Origin: Owenweeksia sp.
GTDB taxonomy: Bacteria; Bacteroidota; Bacteroidia; Flavobacteriales; Schleiferiaceae
Reading direction: 5' to 3'
Length of the DNA stretch: 64,000 nt
NCBI GenBank assembly: GCA_028285465.1
Contig: JANQPD010000003.1
Coordinates: 1 to 64,000 of the forward strand
The first letter of the stretch is position 1; the number at the start of each line of letters is the position of its first letter. Of this stretch, positions 46,086 through 55,180 are shown piece after piece. The translations under genes were made by a program, and so were the position numbers. The notes under the pieces were generated by a model that saw nothing but the letters and a program-made list of their open reading frames with translations, ran no database searches and was not told the origin of the DNA.

Positions 46086-46314
46086 GCAAACCAATAATAA
46101 TTCCACATCTTTTTTATGCTTTTTGAATCTAAAAAAGTGTTGCGTTTCTTTCACTTTTTTGATCTGATATTGTATGGTTTTTCATTTTTCAGCACTAGCG
46201 TTTGTCGAAAAAAATCAACCATTCGTCTAATCATCGAGTTTTTAAGTCTGTTTAAAGTAAAACGGGGATACAAGGAGAACCCTTCCCATAAGTTTAAGGC
46301 AGAAATCAACAGTC

Positions 46315-47040
46315 ATGCTTTCCTGTCCGCTTAACGAAACCCAACTCCAGTATATACGCTTCAAAAGAGTGTTAGAAGTGATGCTCGCCCTTTCGGCCGC
46401 CATTCTCTCGTTGCCCTTGTTTGCTTGCATTGCGCTTTGGGTGGTGTTGGATAGTAAGGGAGGTGCCTTCTTTGTGCAAGAGCGTCCTGGTCTGCACGGC
46501 AAACTTTTCAAGCTTTACAAGTTCAGAAGCATGCAAAAAGCGGGCAATAAAGAGCCGTTTAAGCTTACTACAGAAAACGATGCCCGGGTTACACGTGCCG
46601 GAAAATGGCTACGCCAACTGCACCTGGACGAACTTCCGCAACTCATAAACGTGCTTAGAGGTGACATGAGCCTGGTAGGCCCGAGACCCATTCCGGCAGA
46701 GTTGTATACCTCCTGTAAAGAAGAAATTGATCACTATGACCTGCGTCATTGCATAAAGCCAGGCATTACAGGTTTTTCACAGGTTTGGTTGGGGTATACC
46801 AATACCATGCAAGGCGAAGCGTTAAAGTGGAAATACGATATGTATTACATAAAGTACCTCTCGCCAGGGTTTGATGCACAACTCTTATGGCAAACCTTGT
46901 TCTTTCACCAAAAGCAAAAGGCAGTGCACATCCCCAGGGTTTTCCGGAGAGTGCTGGATCAGTTAGAATCCCCGGCCTACTCCTTTGCAAAACAGCCGGA
47001 TCAGTGGTTTTCTGCAAAAAGTATTTCCAAAGCTTCTTAA
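46315..47040 (+). CDS. Bacterial sugar transferase (undecaprenyl-phosphate phosphoglycosyltransferase, monotopic)
   Basis: 241 residues. Re-entrant membrane helix near residues 22-45, then [20 protein letters not shown], the catalytic Asp-Glu of monotopic PGTs in [27 protein letters not shown], and [11 protein letters not shown]. The enzyme transfers a sugar-1-phosphate to undecaprenyl phosphate, the first step of an exopolysaccharide, O-antigen or glycan unit. It lacks the large N-terminal domain of WbaP/WcaJ. No other glycan genes adjoin it; rfbA is 10 kb downstream. The terminal ~40 residues are an unassigned extension. Confidence 0.92.
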   Translation: MLSCPLNETQLQYIRFKRVLEVMLALSAAILSLPLFACIALWVVLDSKGGAFFVQERPGLHGKLFKLYKFRSMQKAGNKEPFKLTTENDARVTRAGKWLRQLHLDELPQLINVLRGDMSLVGPRPIPAELYTSCKEEIDHYDLRHCIKPGITGFSQVWLGYTNTMQGEALKWKYDMYYIKYLSPGFDAQLLWQTLFFHQKQKAVHIPRVFRRVLDQLESPAYSFAKQPDQWFSAKSISKAS

Positions 47041-47078
47041 AATACAGGTGTTCCTAGGTACATAGCCCGCAAGCTTTA

Positions 47079-47086
47079 TATATTTG
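47079..47086 (+). promoter_or_regulatory. Putative -7 box (TATATTTG) of pyrH-frr
   Basis: TATATTTG matches TAnnTTTG and ends 17 bases before the pyrH ATG at 47104, giving a leader of about 10 bases. It supports that ATG over the upstream start in the ORF track. Confidence 0.45.
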
Positions 47087-47103
47087 TGCGCACATCCTCC
47101 CTT

Positions 47104-47811
47104 ATGAAATATAAAAGAATTCTCCTGAAACTCAGTGGAGAGGCCCTGATGGGCGATCAACAGTACGGAATCAATGGCGACACCCTAAAGGCCTACGCAA
47201 GAGAAGTAAAGGCTGTAGTAGACAAAGGTGTAGAAGTAGCCATTGTAATAGGAGGGGGTAATATTTTCAGGGGACTGAAGGGCGCCAGTGAAGGCATGGA
47301 CCGTACCCAGGCAGACCATATGGGTATGCTGGCCACCGTAATCAATGGCCTGGCGCTGCAATCAGCCCTGGAGGAAGCCGGTGTGAAAACCCGCCTGCAA
47401 AGCGCTATAGAAATGAACAAAGTAGCCGAGCCCTTTATCCGCAGGCGCGCCACCCGCCACCTGGAAAAGGGCCGGGTAGTGATCTTTGGGGGAGGTACCG
47501 GAAACCCTTACTTCACTACCGATACCGCGGCCACGCTTCGGGCCATTGAAATTGATGCCGATGTAATACTAAAGGGTACGCGAGTAGACGGAATCTATAG
47601 CGCAGACCCCGAAAAAGACAGCAACGCCGTGAAATACGACAACCTTTCTTTTAAAGAGGTGTACGAGAAAGGGCTGAACGTAATGGATATGACGGCTTTT
47701 ACCCTGAGCAAAGAAAATGAACTTCCCATACTGGTATTCGACATGAATGCCCCCGGAAACCTTGGCAAGGTAGTGAGCGGTGAAAGTGTGGGCACTTTGG
47801 TAGAAAACTAA
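47104..47811 (+). CDS. pyrH: Uridylate kinase
   Basis: 235 residues from the ATG at 47104, which gives the standard N-terminus [17 protein letters not shown]. Further motifs are [51 protein letters not shown] and [15 protein letters not shown]. It phosphorylates UMP to UDP and is a hexamer in bacteria. It is followed after 16 bases by frr, the common arrangement. Confidence 0.96.
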   Translation: MKYKRILLKLSGEALMGDQQYGINGDTLKAYAREVKAVVDKGVEVAIVIGGGNIFRGLKGASEGMDRTQADHMGMLATVINGLALQSALEEAGVKTRLQSAIEMNKVAEPFIRRRATRHLEKGRVVIFGGGTGNPYFTTDTAATLRAIEIDADVILKGTRVDGIYSADPEKDSNAVKYDNLSFKEVYEKGLNVMDMTAFTLSKENELPILVFDMNAPGNLGKVVSGESVGTLVEN

Positions 47812-47827
47812 ACGCTTTTTAAAGTTT

Positions 47828-48388
47828 ATGGAAGATATAGATATCATTCTGGAAGAAGTCCGCGAACAAATGGATGCAGGGATAAAACACCTGGAAAAGG
47901 AGCTGCTTAAAGTACGGGCAGGTCGTGCTAATCCGGCCATGCTCGAAGGCGTTTTTGTTGAGTACTACGGCAGCCCTACACCACTGAACCAGGTGGCTAA
48001 CGTAAGTACCCCGGACGCCCGGACACTTTCCGTACAACCCTGGGAAAAAGCGCTTATCCCTGAAATTGAAAAGGCCATTATCAATGCCAACCTCGGGCTA
48101 AACCCGCAGAATAACGGGGAAATGATCATGATCAACATCCCGGTATTAACGGAAGAACGCAGAAAGGAGCTCGTAAAAAAGGCTCGGGCAGAAGGGGAAG
48201 AAGCACGTATCGGGATACGCAACGCACGAAAAGACGGGAACGACATGCTGAAGAAACTGGCAGACGATGGCCTTTCGGAAGACCTGGTAAAAGACGGGGA
48301 AGCAGAAGTGCAAAAGCTTACCGATGCCTACAACAAAAAAGTAGAGGCGACACTCGACAAAAAAGAAAGCGAGATCATGCATGTATAG
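47828..48388 (+). CDS. frr: Ribosome recycling factor
   Basis: 186 residues, the usual length. Motifs: KVRAGRANPAML, YYGSPTPLNQVANVSTPDAR, IPVLTEERRKELVKKARAEGE and IRNARKDGNDMLKKL. With EF-G it splits post-termination ribosomes. Cotranscribed with pyrH. Confidence 0.96.
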   Translation: MEDIDIILEEVREQMDAGIKHLEKELLKVRAGRANPAMLEGVFVEYYGSPTPLNQVANVSTPDARTLSVQPWEKALIPEIEKAIINANLGLNPQNNGEMIMINIPVLTEERRKELVKKARAEGEEARIGIRNARKDGNDMLKKLADDGLSEDLVKDGEAEVQKLTDAYNKKVEATLDKKESEIMHV

Positions 48389-48410
48389 ATCCCGCTGAAA
48401 ACGCTAGCAA

Positions 48411-48445
48411 AAAGAAAGCCGTAGCAACGGACTTTCTCTTTATTA
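48411..48445 (+). terminator. Probable terminator after frr
   Basis: The stem AGAAAGCCGT / ACGG(A)CTTTCT with loop AGCA and one bulged base is followed by a T-rich stretch, 22 bases after the frr stop codon. Confidence 0.65.
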
Positions 48446-48523
48446 TAATCCCGATAACTAAACCGTTGGTGTTTTTACCGCGGAGTAATGGTTTTGTATT
48501 TATTTTAGCACACATACTCTTTT

Positions 48524-49024
48524 ATGAGAAAACGCCTTTTTTTACTCCTTGCCCCTTTTCTTTTGGTGGCCTGTGGGGATACGGCTACTGACACTTCGCA
48601 GTTTGTACAGCTCGACCTTCGAGGCGATATGCTCTTTGCTGGCGCCAACACTTTGCAAATGCCTGCAAGCATTGATGCCAGGAACTTAGCAGAAGCTCTT
48701 TCCATATCCGTAGAAAACTTAAAAAAAGTGGGGGTAAAAAAAGCCGTGTTGAGCGTAGATCCAAGTAAAGTAAAAAATTTGGAAAGCTTTTTGCTTCAGG
48801 TCGTGAGTAATGAACAGGATCTCATCACCATCGGCACGCTAAGCCCAATAAAAAGTGGAGGTAGTGTGGAATTGCAGCTTGCAGAAGAAGTAGACTTGCT
48901 TCCCTTTCTGAAAGACGAAGGCTGTACCTGGGTGTTGGACCTGAACCTGGCCGAAGACCATATGGATGAAATGCAAATAGACGGAAACCTGTATTTACAA
49001 ATTGAGTATATTGAAAAAAATTAA
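48524..49024 (+). CDS. Lipoprotein of unknown function
   Basis: 166 residues. Lipobox LLVAC with Cys17, then GDTATDT. The body has alternating helices and strands (NLKKVGVKKAVLSVDPSKV, WVLDLNLAEDHMDEMQID) with no family I recognise. It lies 21 bases before the DUF2147 gene and is probably cotranscribed. Confidence 0.65.
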   Translation: MRKRLFLLLAPFLLVACGDTATDTSQFVQLDLRGDMLFAGANTLQMPASIDARNLAEALSISVENLKKVGVKKAVLSVDPSKVKNLESFLLQVVSNEQDLITIGTLSPIKSGGSVELQLAEEVDLLPFLKDEGCTWVLDLNLAEDHMDEMQIDGNLYLQIEYIEKN

Positions 49025-49045
49025 TCACTTAAACTAGTACACGTT

Positions 49046-49510
49046 ATGAAAAAGTATCTGTCCCTGTTTTTCCTGAGCTGTTTTATAGGCCTGCTTGCAG
49101 GAAGCCCTGTGCAGGAAAAAGAAAAAGCGGATAAATTGGTTGGCGTATGGCAGCCCAGTGATGGCCGCAGCTACATTAAGATCGATAAGATCGGAAACAA
49201 GTTCTATGGCCGGGTAGTATGGCTTCTGGAGCCAAATGACGAGAACGGCAAGCCCCGCGTAGATAAGAACAATCCCGATGAAGCATTACGCTCTACCCCC
49301 TTAAAAGGATACCGTGTGTTAAAGGATTTCGCATATGATGAGGAAGAAGGCATCTGGAAAGACGGCACCATTTACGACCCTAAAAACGGAACTACCTACA
49401 ATTGCAAAATAGAACTGGTGAACGACAATAAAATAGAAGTGCGCGGCTTTGTAGGCACGGCTATGTTCGGACGTACCGATGTGTGGACCCGCCTGGTAAA
49501 AAAGAAATAA
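49046..49510 (+). CDS. DUF2147 family secreted protein
   Basis: 154 residues with a signal peptide (KYLSLFFLSCFIGLLAGSP). The mature part has the DUF2147 pattern: LVGVWQPSDGRSYIKIDKIG, FYGRVVWL, WKDGTIYDPKNGTTYNCKIE and TDVWTRL. It forms a small lipocalin-like barrel in known members; the role is unclear. A bidirectional terminator follows. Confidence 0.85.
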   Translation: MKKYLSLFFLSCFIGLLAGSPVQEKEKADKLVGVWQPSDGRSYIKIDKIGNKFYGRVVWLLEPNDENGKPRVDKNNPDEALRSTPLKGYRVLKDFAYDEEEGIWKDGTIYDPKNGTTYNCKIELVNDNKIEVRGFVGTAMFGRTDVWTRLVKKK

Positions 49511-49517
49511 CCCCCTC

Positions 49518-49546
49518 AAAAGGCCTTTGCTTTAAAGGCCTTTTTT
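49518..49546. terminator. Bidirectional terminator between the DUF2147 and DUF6268 genes
   Basis: An 11-bp perfect stem AAAAGGCCTTT / AAAGGCCTTTT with loop GCTTT and a six-T run lies between convergent genes. Confidence 0.88.
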
Positions 49547-49548
49547 AT

Positions 49549-50658
49549 TTAAGGACTTACATAGCTTAGGCCAATGGTAAAATACAATGGATTTTCCAGG
49601 GTGTTTTCGATGAAATAGGGTTTATCTGAACCGAAGAAGCGCACAAAGTCTCCATCGCGATCAAGTTCAAAGCTGTAATTGATGCGGTACCCGACCTCGG
49701 CACTGATCCAGAAAAACCCAAATAGCTGGCGGGAATAATTGAGCCCCGCCCTGATCTCCGAACGCCTGAGCTCCACTTCTTCTGCCGCCTGTAATGCTTG
49801 AGGCACTCCGGGGTCTCGTTGAGCCAAAGCTTCAGCAAAAGACGGAAAACGGTTTAGCCGGTAGGTGGCTCCCTGCACGGTATAACCCAGGGAAAAAAGA
49901 CTGATGCTGTTTGGCCGGTAGCGCAAGGTAGCCCGCGCAGGCAGCAAAGCCTCCATGCCCCAGCGCTGGTTTCTGAATGTTTTGTAGTAATACACCACGG
50001 GTACGTAATTTAAACTGCCGCCTAAATAAGTACGCGATAAACCTACCGCCCACATCAGGCGATCACTAGGTTTCCAGCCATAAAGCAAGGCAATGGGCAG
50101 ACGTAGTGTATTTAAGGGTTGCGGATTGTTGAAGGTATAGTCTCCGTTCAACTCAAAGCCTAGTTGCCCCAAGACGAAAGTACGGTCGTTTAAAGGTTTG
50201 AAAACTGTGAAGAGCGCAGCCGCACGCCTTATGCCGTTTTCAGATAGACTGCGCGCGAGTGGGTGTGCGGTCGCATTTTCCATTTGATAGCGTTGCTCCT
50301 GGTACACCAGGTTCATATTGATCAGGATGTTATTGCGCGATATAAGAGGGAAGTTCCCTACCAGGTTCAGGCCATGAGCCGCATTAATGGTGTTCTCTTC
50401 GGAAATGTCAGCCCCCTCACTATCTACCAGGTTACCTGCCGTAAAGCCATGACTGGCCTGAAAATCATAATATACGCCTAAAAGTGGAGTGGGCGATTGG
50501 CCAAGCACCTTATTGGTACAGAAGCTTTTAGCCGCAGGTGCGGCCAACTCGAACGCAGAAAAGTCAAACTCCTCTACTGTAGAGGTTGTATCCTCCTGGG
50601 AGAAAAGAGCCAGGCTGCTTAAAAACAAAAAGGGCAGGAATAGATCTTTGGTACACAT
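49549..50658 (-). CDS. Outer-membrane beta-barrel protein, DUF6268-like
   Basis: 369 residues from the ATG at 50658, whose product opens with a signal peptide (LFLPFLFLSSLALFSQE); the track start eleven residues earlier spoils it. The rest consists of amphipathic strands with repeated turns (LPIALLYGWKPSDRLMWAVG, VVYYYKTFRNQRWGMEALLP), ending YFTIGLSYVSP, typical of a C-terminal barrel strand. It fits the DUF6268 barrels of Bacteroidota. Function unknown. Confidence 0.75.
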   Translation of the reverse strand: MCTKDLFLPFLFLSSLALFSQEDTTSTVEEFDFSAFELAAPAAKSFCTNKVLGQSPTPLLGVYYDFQASHGFTAGNLVDSEGADISEENTINAAHGLNLVGNFPLISRNNILINMNLVYQEQRYQMENATAHPLARSLSENGIRRAAALFTVFKPLNDRTFVLGQLGFELNGDYTFNNPQPLNTLRLPIALLYGWKPSDRLMWAVGLSRTYLGGSLNYVPVVYYYKTFRNQRWGMEALLPARATLRYRPNSISLFSLGYTVQGATYRLNRFPSFAEALAQRDPGVPQALQAAEEVELRRSEIRAGLNYSRQLFGFFWISAEVGYRINYSFELDRDGDFVRFFGSDKPYFIENTLENPLYFTIGLSYVSP

Positions 50659-50727
50659 GGGCAAAAAATTTCCCACTAAAATAGCACACAAAGCCTTTTA
50701 TCCTGCTCCCTTGTGCCACTCAAAACT

Positions 50728-51402
50728 TCAAGACTTCGTTTTGCCTGCTACACAAAGTACAAACTCTCCCTTAGGTGGTGTATTCTTGAAATGAGCGATG
50801 AGCTCACTTAAGGTGCCCCTGCGCGTTTCTTCGAACATTTTGCTTATCTCCCTGCTCGCAGAAGCCCGCCGGTCTTCGTTCCAGGTTCTGTGCATATCCT
50901 CAAGGCTTTTTACCACCCGGTAGGGCGACTCGTAAAACACCATGGTACGTGTTTCAGAGGCCAATTGTTCCAATTTGGTCTTACGTCCTTTTTTAACAGG
51001 TAAAAAGCCTTCGAAACAAAAGTTGTGGTTGGGCAAACCCGAATTCACAAGGGCCGGAACAAAAGCTGTAGCGCCCGGCAGGGTAATTACCTCGATGCCT
51101 GCATCAATGGCCAGGCGAACCAGCAAATAGCCCGGATCGGAGATGCCCGGGGTGCCCGCATCCGAAACCAGGGCCATGTCTTTATGCCGCAATTCATCTA
51201 CTAGCCTGGCGCCAATCTCGTGCTCATTGTGCATATGATACGCGCGTTGAGGGGTTTCAATATTGAAATGCTTCAGCAGTTTTCCCGTAGTACGGGTATC
51301 TTCGGCCAGTATAAGCGACACTGATTTGAGCACCTCTATCGCCCTGAACGTGATGTCTTGCAAGTTCCCTATAGGGGTTGGAACTACATATAGGGTGGCC
51401 AT
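50728..51402 (-). CDS. rsmI: 16S rRNA (cytidine1402-2'-O)-methyltransferase
   Basis: 224 residues of the tetrapyrrole-methylase fold. N-terminal VVPTPIGNLQDITFRAIEVL, LAEDTRTTGKLLKHF, SDAGTPGISDPGYLLVRLAI, and FEGFLPVKKGRKTKLEQLA. It methylates C1402 in the decoding centre. The stop is followed by no clear hairpin. It directly follows the alkyltransferase-like gene on the same strand. Confidence 0.94.
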   Translation of the reverse strand: MATLYVVPTPIGNLQDITFRAIEVLKSVSLILAEDTRTTGKLLKHFNIETPQRAYHMHNEHEIGARLVDELRHKDMALVSDAGTPGISDPGYLLVRLAIDAGIEVITLPGATAFVPALVNSGLPNHNFCFEGFLPVKKGRKTKLEQLASETRTMVFYESPYRVVKSLEDMHRTWNEDRRASASREISKMFEETRRGTLSELIAHFKNTPPKGEFVLCVAGKTKS

Positions 51403-51744
51403 CTAAATAAAATTATCTCGGTTTAACTCCCGGGAAGGGTCCCAGAACAGTTCATCAAAATGGGTCACCTGATCGTTTACCACCTCTACCCCTTCGCTTT
51501 GTAAGAGCTCCTCCATGACCTTACTGCCTCCAAAATGGTGCTTGCCGGTAAGCAGCCCCTTTCGGTTTAAAACACGATGGGCGGCAATGTCCTCCATACC
51601 CACGGAAGCATTCATGGCATAACCCACCGTACGTGCCGCTTTCGGTGCCCCGATGAAGCGTGCTATGGCCCCGTAGCTCGTTACTCTTCCATAAGGGATG
51701 AGCCGCACCACAGCATATACGCGTTCATAGAAATCACTGGCCAT
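51403..51744 (-). CDS. Alkyltransferase-like (ATL) MGMT-family protein
   Basis: 113 residues of the MGMT C-terminal DNA-binding fold: VVRLIPYGRVTSYGAIARFIG, ARTVGYAMNAS. The alkyl-accepting PCHR motif is replaced by AAHRV, so the cysteine is missing. ATL proteins bind O6-alkylguanine and pass the lesion to nucleotide excision repair instead of removing the alkyl group. The ATG overlaps the end of trmB by 11 bases, and the stop abuts rsmI. Confidence 0.88.
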   Translation of the reverse strand: MASDFYERVYAVVRLIPYGRVTSYGAIARFIGAPKAARTVGYAMNASVGMEDIAAHRVLNRKGLLTGKHHFGGSKVMEELLQSEGVEVVNDQVTHFDELFWDPSRELNRDNFI

Positions 51745-52411
51745 GCGGAGAAAATTTTAAATAGGTAATGGTTTTTCCCTTTTCACGGAATATTCCTTCA
51801 TAATGCGTTTTCACACTGTGCAACAAATGGTTCTGCTCAGGAAGCTGCTTGTCAATGTCATGATACGCTTCCTTTACTTCAAAGCCCAGCACCTGTGTTA
51901 CACCCACCGTATACCCGTGCAAAAATTCACTGTCTGTTTTTAAATGCACTACGCCCCCGGGGTGCAGAACGTGCGCATAACGCCTTAGGTTATCCGGATG
52001 CGTAAGGCGATGTTTCAGTCGTTTATGTTTGATTTGCGGGTCCGGAAACGTGATCCAGATCTCCGACACTTCACCTTCTGCAAAACAGTGCGCTATAAGC
52101 TCAATTTGCGTGCGAAGGAAACCCGCGTTCTCCATATTTTTTTCGGCTACTTCTGCAGCACCGTACCATATGCGGGCACCTTTTATATCAATGCCAATAA
52201 AGTTCTTTTCAGGATACTTTTGTGCCATAGCCACGGTATATTCTCCTTTCCCACAGCCAAGTTCCAATACAATGGGCCGGTCATTTTTAAAAAAAGCCTG
52301 TCTCCATTTCCCCTTTAGCGGGAAATGATCGAGGACCTCGTTCCGGCTGGGTTCTATTACATGAGGAAAGTGCTTATTCTCTTCAAAGCGCGCCAACTTC
52401 TTTCTTGCCAT
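51734..52411 (-). CDS. trmB: tRNA (guanine46-N7)-methyltransferase
   Basis: 225 residues. SAM site VLELGCGKGEYTVAMAQKYP, GIDIKGARIW, and the catalytic IWITFPDPQIKHKRLKHRL region. It forms m7G46 in the tRNA variable loop. It is first in the minus-strand run trmB-ATL-rsmI, and diverges from the DUF5686 gene. Confidence 0.95.
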   Translation of the reverse strand: MARKKLARFEENKHFPHVIEPSRNEVLDHFPLKGKWRQAFFKNDRPIVLELGCGKGEYTVAMAQKYPEKNFIGIDIKGARIWYGAAEVAEKNMENAGFLRTQIELIAHCFAEGEVSEIWITFPDPQIKHKRLKHRLTHPDNLRRYAHVLHPGGVVHLKTDSEFLHGYTVGVTQVLGFEVKEAYHDIDKQLPEQNHLLHSVKTHYEGIFREKGKTITYLKFSPHGQ

Positions 52412-52444
52412 CCCGCAAAGGTATCCAACCTGGATTTATTGCGG

Positions 52445-52452
52445 TATTTTTG
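52445..52452 (+). promoter_or_regulatory. Putative -7 box (TATTTTTG) before the DUF5686 gene
   Basis: TATTTTTG matches TAnnTTTG and lies about 105 bases before the ATG at 52557, in the gap to divergent trmB. No -33 element is clear. Confidence 0.35.
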
Positions 52453-52556
52453 GGAACAACACCTTGCATACGGATATTAATAACCGGACTGGCATTTTTT
52501 TTGACAGGCAACCGTTATCATTGTTTTACCTGTCCATTCCACAAACGCACATATTT

Positions 52557-55034
52557 ATGAAGCTACTTATTGCCCTGGCCTTATTCTTTACTATTTCAAA
52601 CATACAAGCACAGGGGTTCAGCGGGCAAGTAGTAGATGAAAAAACCAATGAACCGCTACCTTTTGTAAACATCACGGTAAATGGTTCCAAAGTGGGCACT
52701 GCATCAGACATTGACGGGCGCTTTATACTGCCTTATAAAATAGAAAGCGTACATTACCTTGAATTCAGTTTTATCGGGTACAAAAAATTAAAAGCCCGTG
52801 ATGTGAAAGATGGACAGGTATACCGGCTCCGAGAAATCACGGAAGATTTACCGGAAGTAACAGTGCTACCTGGCATCAATCCTGCACATCGCATTATCGA
52901 AAATGCAGTGGAAAACAAAAGCCGGAACCGGCCCGAAAGCCTGGATGCCTTCGCTTATAAAACCTACTCTAAATTCGTTTTGGGCCTCAATGTAGATTCC
53001 GTAGATGCTACCATAGATACCATCAGCAAGACCGTACGAGACAGCACCTTCACGGAATACGACAGCACGGGTTATGAAATGGTGGAATTTGCGGGTAAGC
53101 AGCATCTCCTGGTGATGGAAACTGTAACAGAAAGAAAATTCCTTGCCCCCTCCCGCGACAATGAAACCGTATTGGCTCAGCGCACTTCCGGTTTCAAGAA
53201 TCCCCTTTTCTCGCTTATTGCCACGCAATTGCAGGCCTTCAGTTTTTACGGGGATTACTTCAGCATGGTGGGAGAAGATTTTTTGAACCCGCTTACTCCG
53301 GGCAGTACCAAAAAATACTTTTTTATTCTGGAAGACACTACGTATAACGATGTGTGGGATACGGTATATACCATTTCTTTTCGACCACGTCCCAATTATA
53401 CCTTCAGGCCCATGCGCGGGCGCATAAGCATCAACAGCAGGGACTGGGCCATTCAGAACGTAACCGCCTCTCCCGTTTGGGAGGAAAACGAGAACAGCCT
53501 GGACCTTACCATACAGCAACACTACCAAAAGTTTGGGGTACGCACCTGGTTCCCCGTGCAGTTGAACGCACTCCTGAGTTTCGAACGCGACCAGGAGGGC
53601 AGCCAGGTATACGGCAATATGCGCACCTACATTAAGCAAGTGGAGATCAATCCCGTACTCAGAAAAAACAAGGTCTCATTAGCCAAGATTTCCATTGATG
53701 AACTGGCCGTGGAAAACGCCGAAGAGTTGCTGGGCCAGTTTCGAAATGATTCCCTGGATGCAAAAGAAAAGGAAACTTACCGGGTAGTGGACTCTATTGG
53801 AGAAGCAGAAAACCTGGATAAGCAATTGGAACTCTTGGCTACCTTGCTTAGCGGCCGTATCCCCCTTTACTATGTTGACCTGGAACTAAACAAGATCATT
53901 GGTTTTAATGCCTATGAAGGCTTTCGACTTGGGTTGGGACTACATACCAATAGCCGTTTCAGCCGCTGGTTTGAAATTGGGGGGTATTTCGGATACGGCT
54001 TCAGAGACCAGGTATGGAAATACGGATATGACGCCTCTGCTACCCTGAATAAAGTATACAACCTAAAAGCGTACGGTGGATATAGTTTTGACCTCTCCGA
54101 AACAGGAGCCAGCACAAACTTCCTGCAAGGCACATCCGGTGGCCTGTTTGCTGACAATTACCGGCAGTTGTTTGCTCAACAATTTGATGAAAATTCCAAA
54201 GTATATGCCGGCCTTAGCTTTGACCCTGCCCCCAGCTTAAGCACCAATCTTCGCCTGCAGCGCGAAAACCGCCTTACGATAGGGAATTACCGATACCTTG
54301 TAGAAAACACGGCTGAAGCTACCCGCCTGCAAAATGGCTTTAACTATAGCGAACTGGTTTTGGGTCTGCGCTATTCTCCCAATGAAGAGGTGTTGGAGGC
54401 GGGTGAATACGGCCGGATTTCCCTAAAAGAAGCTACTCCTGTTTTCTTACTGGATATTGCCCAAAGTCTGCCCAATGTATGGGGGGCCCGGTTCGATTAC
54501 CTAAAAATAGACTTTAAAGCCAATTATACCCGCAAGTCGCTCTCCTGGGGCCGTTCCATATTTGAATTGCAGGCGGGCAAAGTATTTACAGACGGAGTAC
54601 CTTTCTCTAAGCTTTATGCCGGAACCGCCAACGGTATACGCAATGCAGATTTCCTGGAAAGAGCGAGGGCTATTGCCGACCGCAGTTCTTTTGAGACCAT
54701 GCAGTTCAACGAATTTTTGAACGATATGTACATCCACCTGATGTTTCGCCAGGATTTCCGTTCCATACTTTTCAAAAAAGGCGACTTTGCGCCTCATATT
54801 GAAGTAGTAAGCCGGGCGATATGGGGCAGCCTCTCATCCCCGGAGCTGCATCAAAACATCAGCACCCGCGATTTAAGCAAGGGGTACTATGAATCCGGGC
54901 TGGAGCTAAACAAGCTTTACAAACTCAACTTCAGTGCTTTTGGGTTGGGTTTTTACTACCGCTATGGCCCCTACACCTTCGATGAATTCCTCGATAATTT
55001 CACCGTGAAATTCACATCAAAGTTCTCTTTTTAA
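52557..55034 (+). CDS. DUF5686 and carboxypeptidase-regulatory-like domain outer-membrane protein
   Basis: 825 residues from the ATG at 52557, giving a clean signal peptide (LLIALALFFTISNIQAQ); the track start adds 31 unrelated residues. Next is a carboxypeptidase regulatory-like domain (FSGQVVDEKTNEPLPFVNI), shared with TonB-dependent proteins, then the DUF5686 body with AHRIIENAVENKSRNRPESL and a C-terminal barrel (NLKAYGGYSFDLSET; FGLGFYYRYGPYTFDEFLDN). The family is widespread in Bacteroidota; the function is unsettled. No TonB plug domain is present. Confidence 0.85.
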   Translation: MKLLIALALFFTISNIQAQGFSGQVVDEKTNEPLPFVNITVNGSKVGTASDIDGRFILPYKIESVHYLEFSFIGYKKLKARDVKDGQVYRLREITEDLPEVTVLPGINPAHRIIENAVENKSRNRPESLDAFAYKTYSKFVLGLNVDSVDATIDTISKTVRDSTFTEYDSTGYEMVEFAGKQHLLVMETVTERKFLAPSRDNETVLAQRTSGFKNPLFSLIATQLQAFSFYGDYFSMVGEDFLNPLTPGSTKKYFFILEDTTYNDVWDTVYTISFRPRPNYTFRPMRGRISINSRDWAIQNVTASPVWEENENSLDLTIQQHYQKFGVRTWFPVQLNALLSFERDQEGSQVYGNMRTYIKQVEINPVLRKNKVSLAKISIDELAVENAEELLGQFRNDSLDAKEKETYRVVDSIGEAENLDKQLELLATLLSGRIPLYYVDLELNKIIGFNAYEGFRLGLGLHTNSRFSRWFEIGGYFGYGFRDQVWKYGYDASATLNKVYNLKAYGGYSFDLSETGASTNFLQGTSGGLFADNYRQLFAQQFDENSKVYAGLSFDPAPSLSTNLRLQRENRLTIGNYRYLVENTAEATRLQNGFNYSELVLGLRYSPNEEVLEAGEYGRISLKEATPVFLLDIAQSLPNVWGARFDYLKIDFKANYTRKSLSWGRSIFELQAGKVFTDGVPFSKLYAGTANGIRNADFLERARAIADRSSFETMQFNEFLNDMYIHLMFRQDFRSILFKKGDFAPHIEVVSRAIWGSLSSPELHQNISTRDLSKGYYESGLELNKLYKLNFSAFGLGFYYRYGPYTFDEFLDNFTVKFTSKFSF

Positions 55035-55180
55035 ACACTAGAAAAAGCAAATAAAGCAAAGCCTATAGGCACATTCACACATTTAGGCTTTAACATAATT
55101 GTCGTTATTTTGCGCCCAAATCCTGATGGCCCGCGATCAGGAAGTATAAACGCGCTAGACTAGAAAGGGAAAGGGATTTT

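Noticed and set aside
46131-46160. AAAAAAGTG...CACTTTTTT hairpin before the sugar transferase
   Set aside because: The stem is almost all A-T with a long loop, and the region is very AT-rich, so a terminator cannot be supported.
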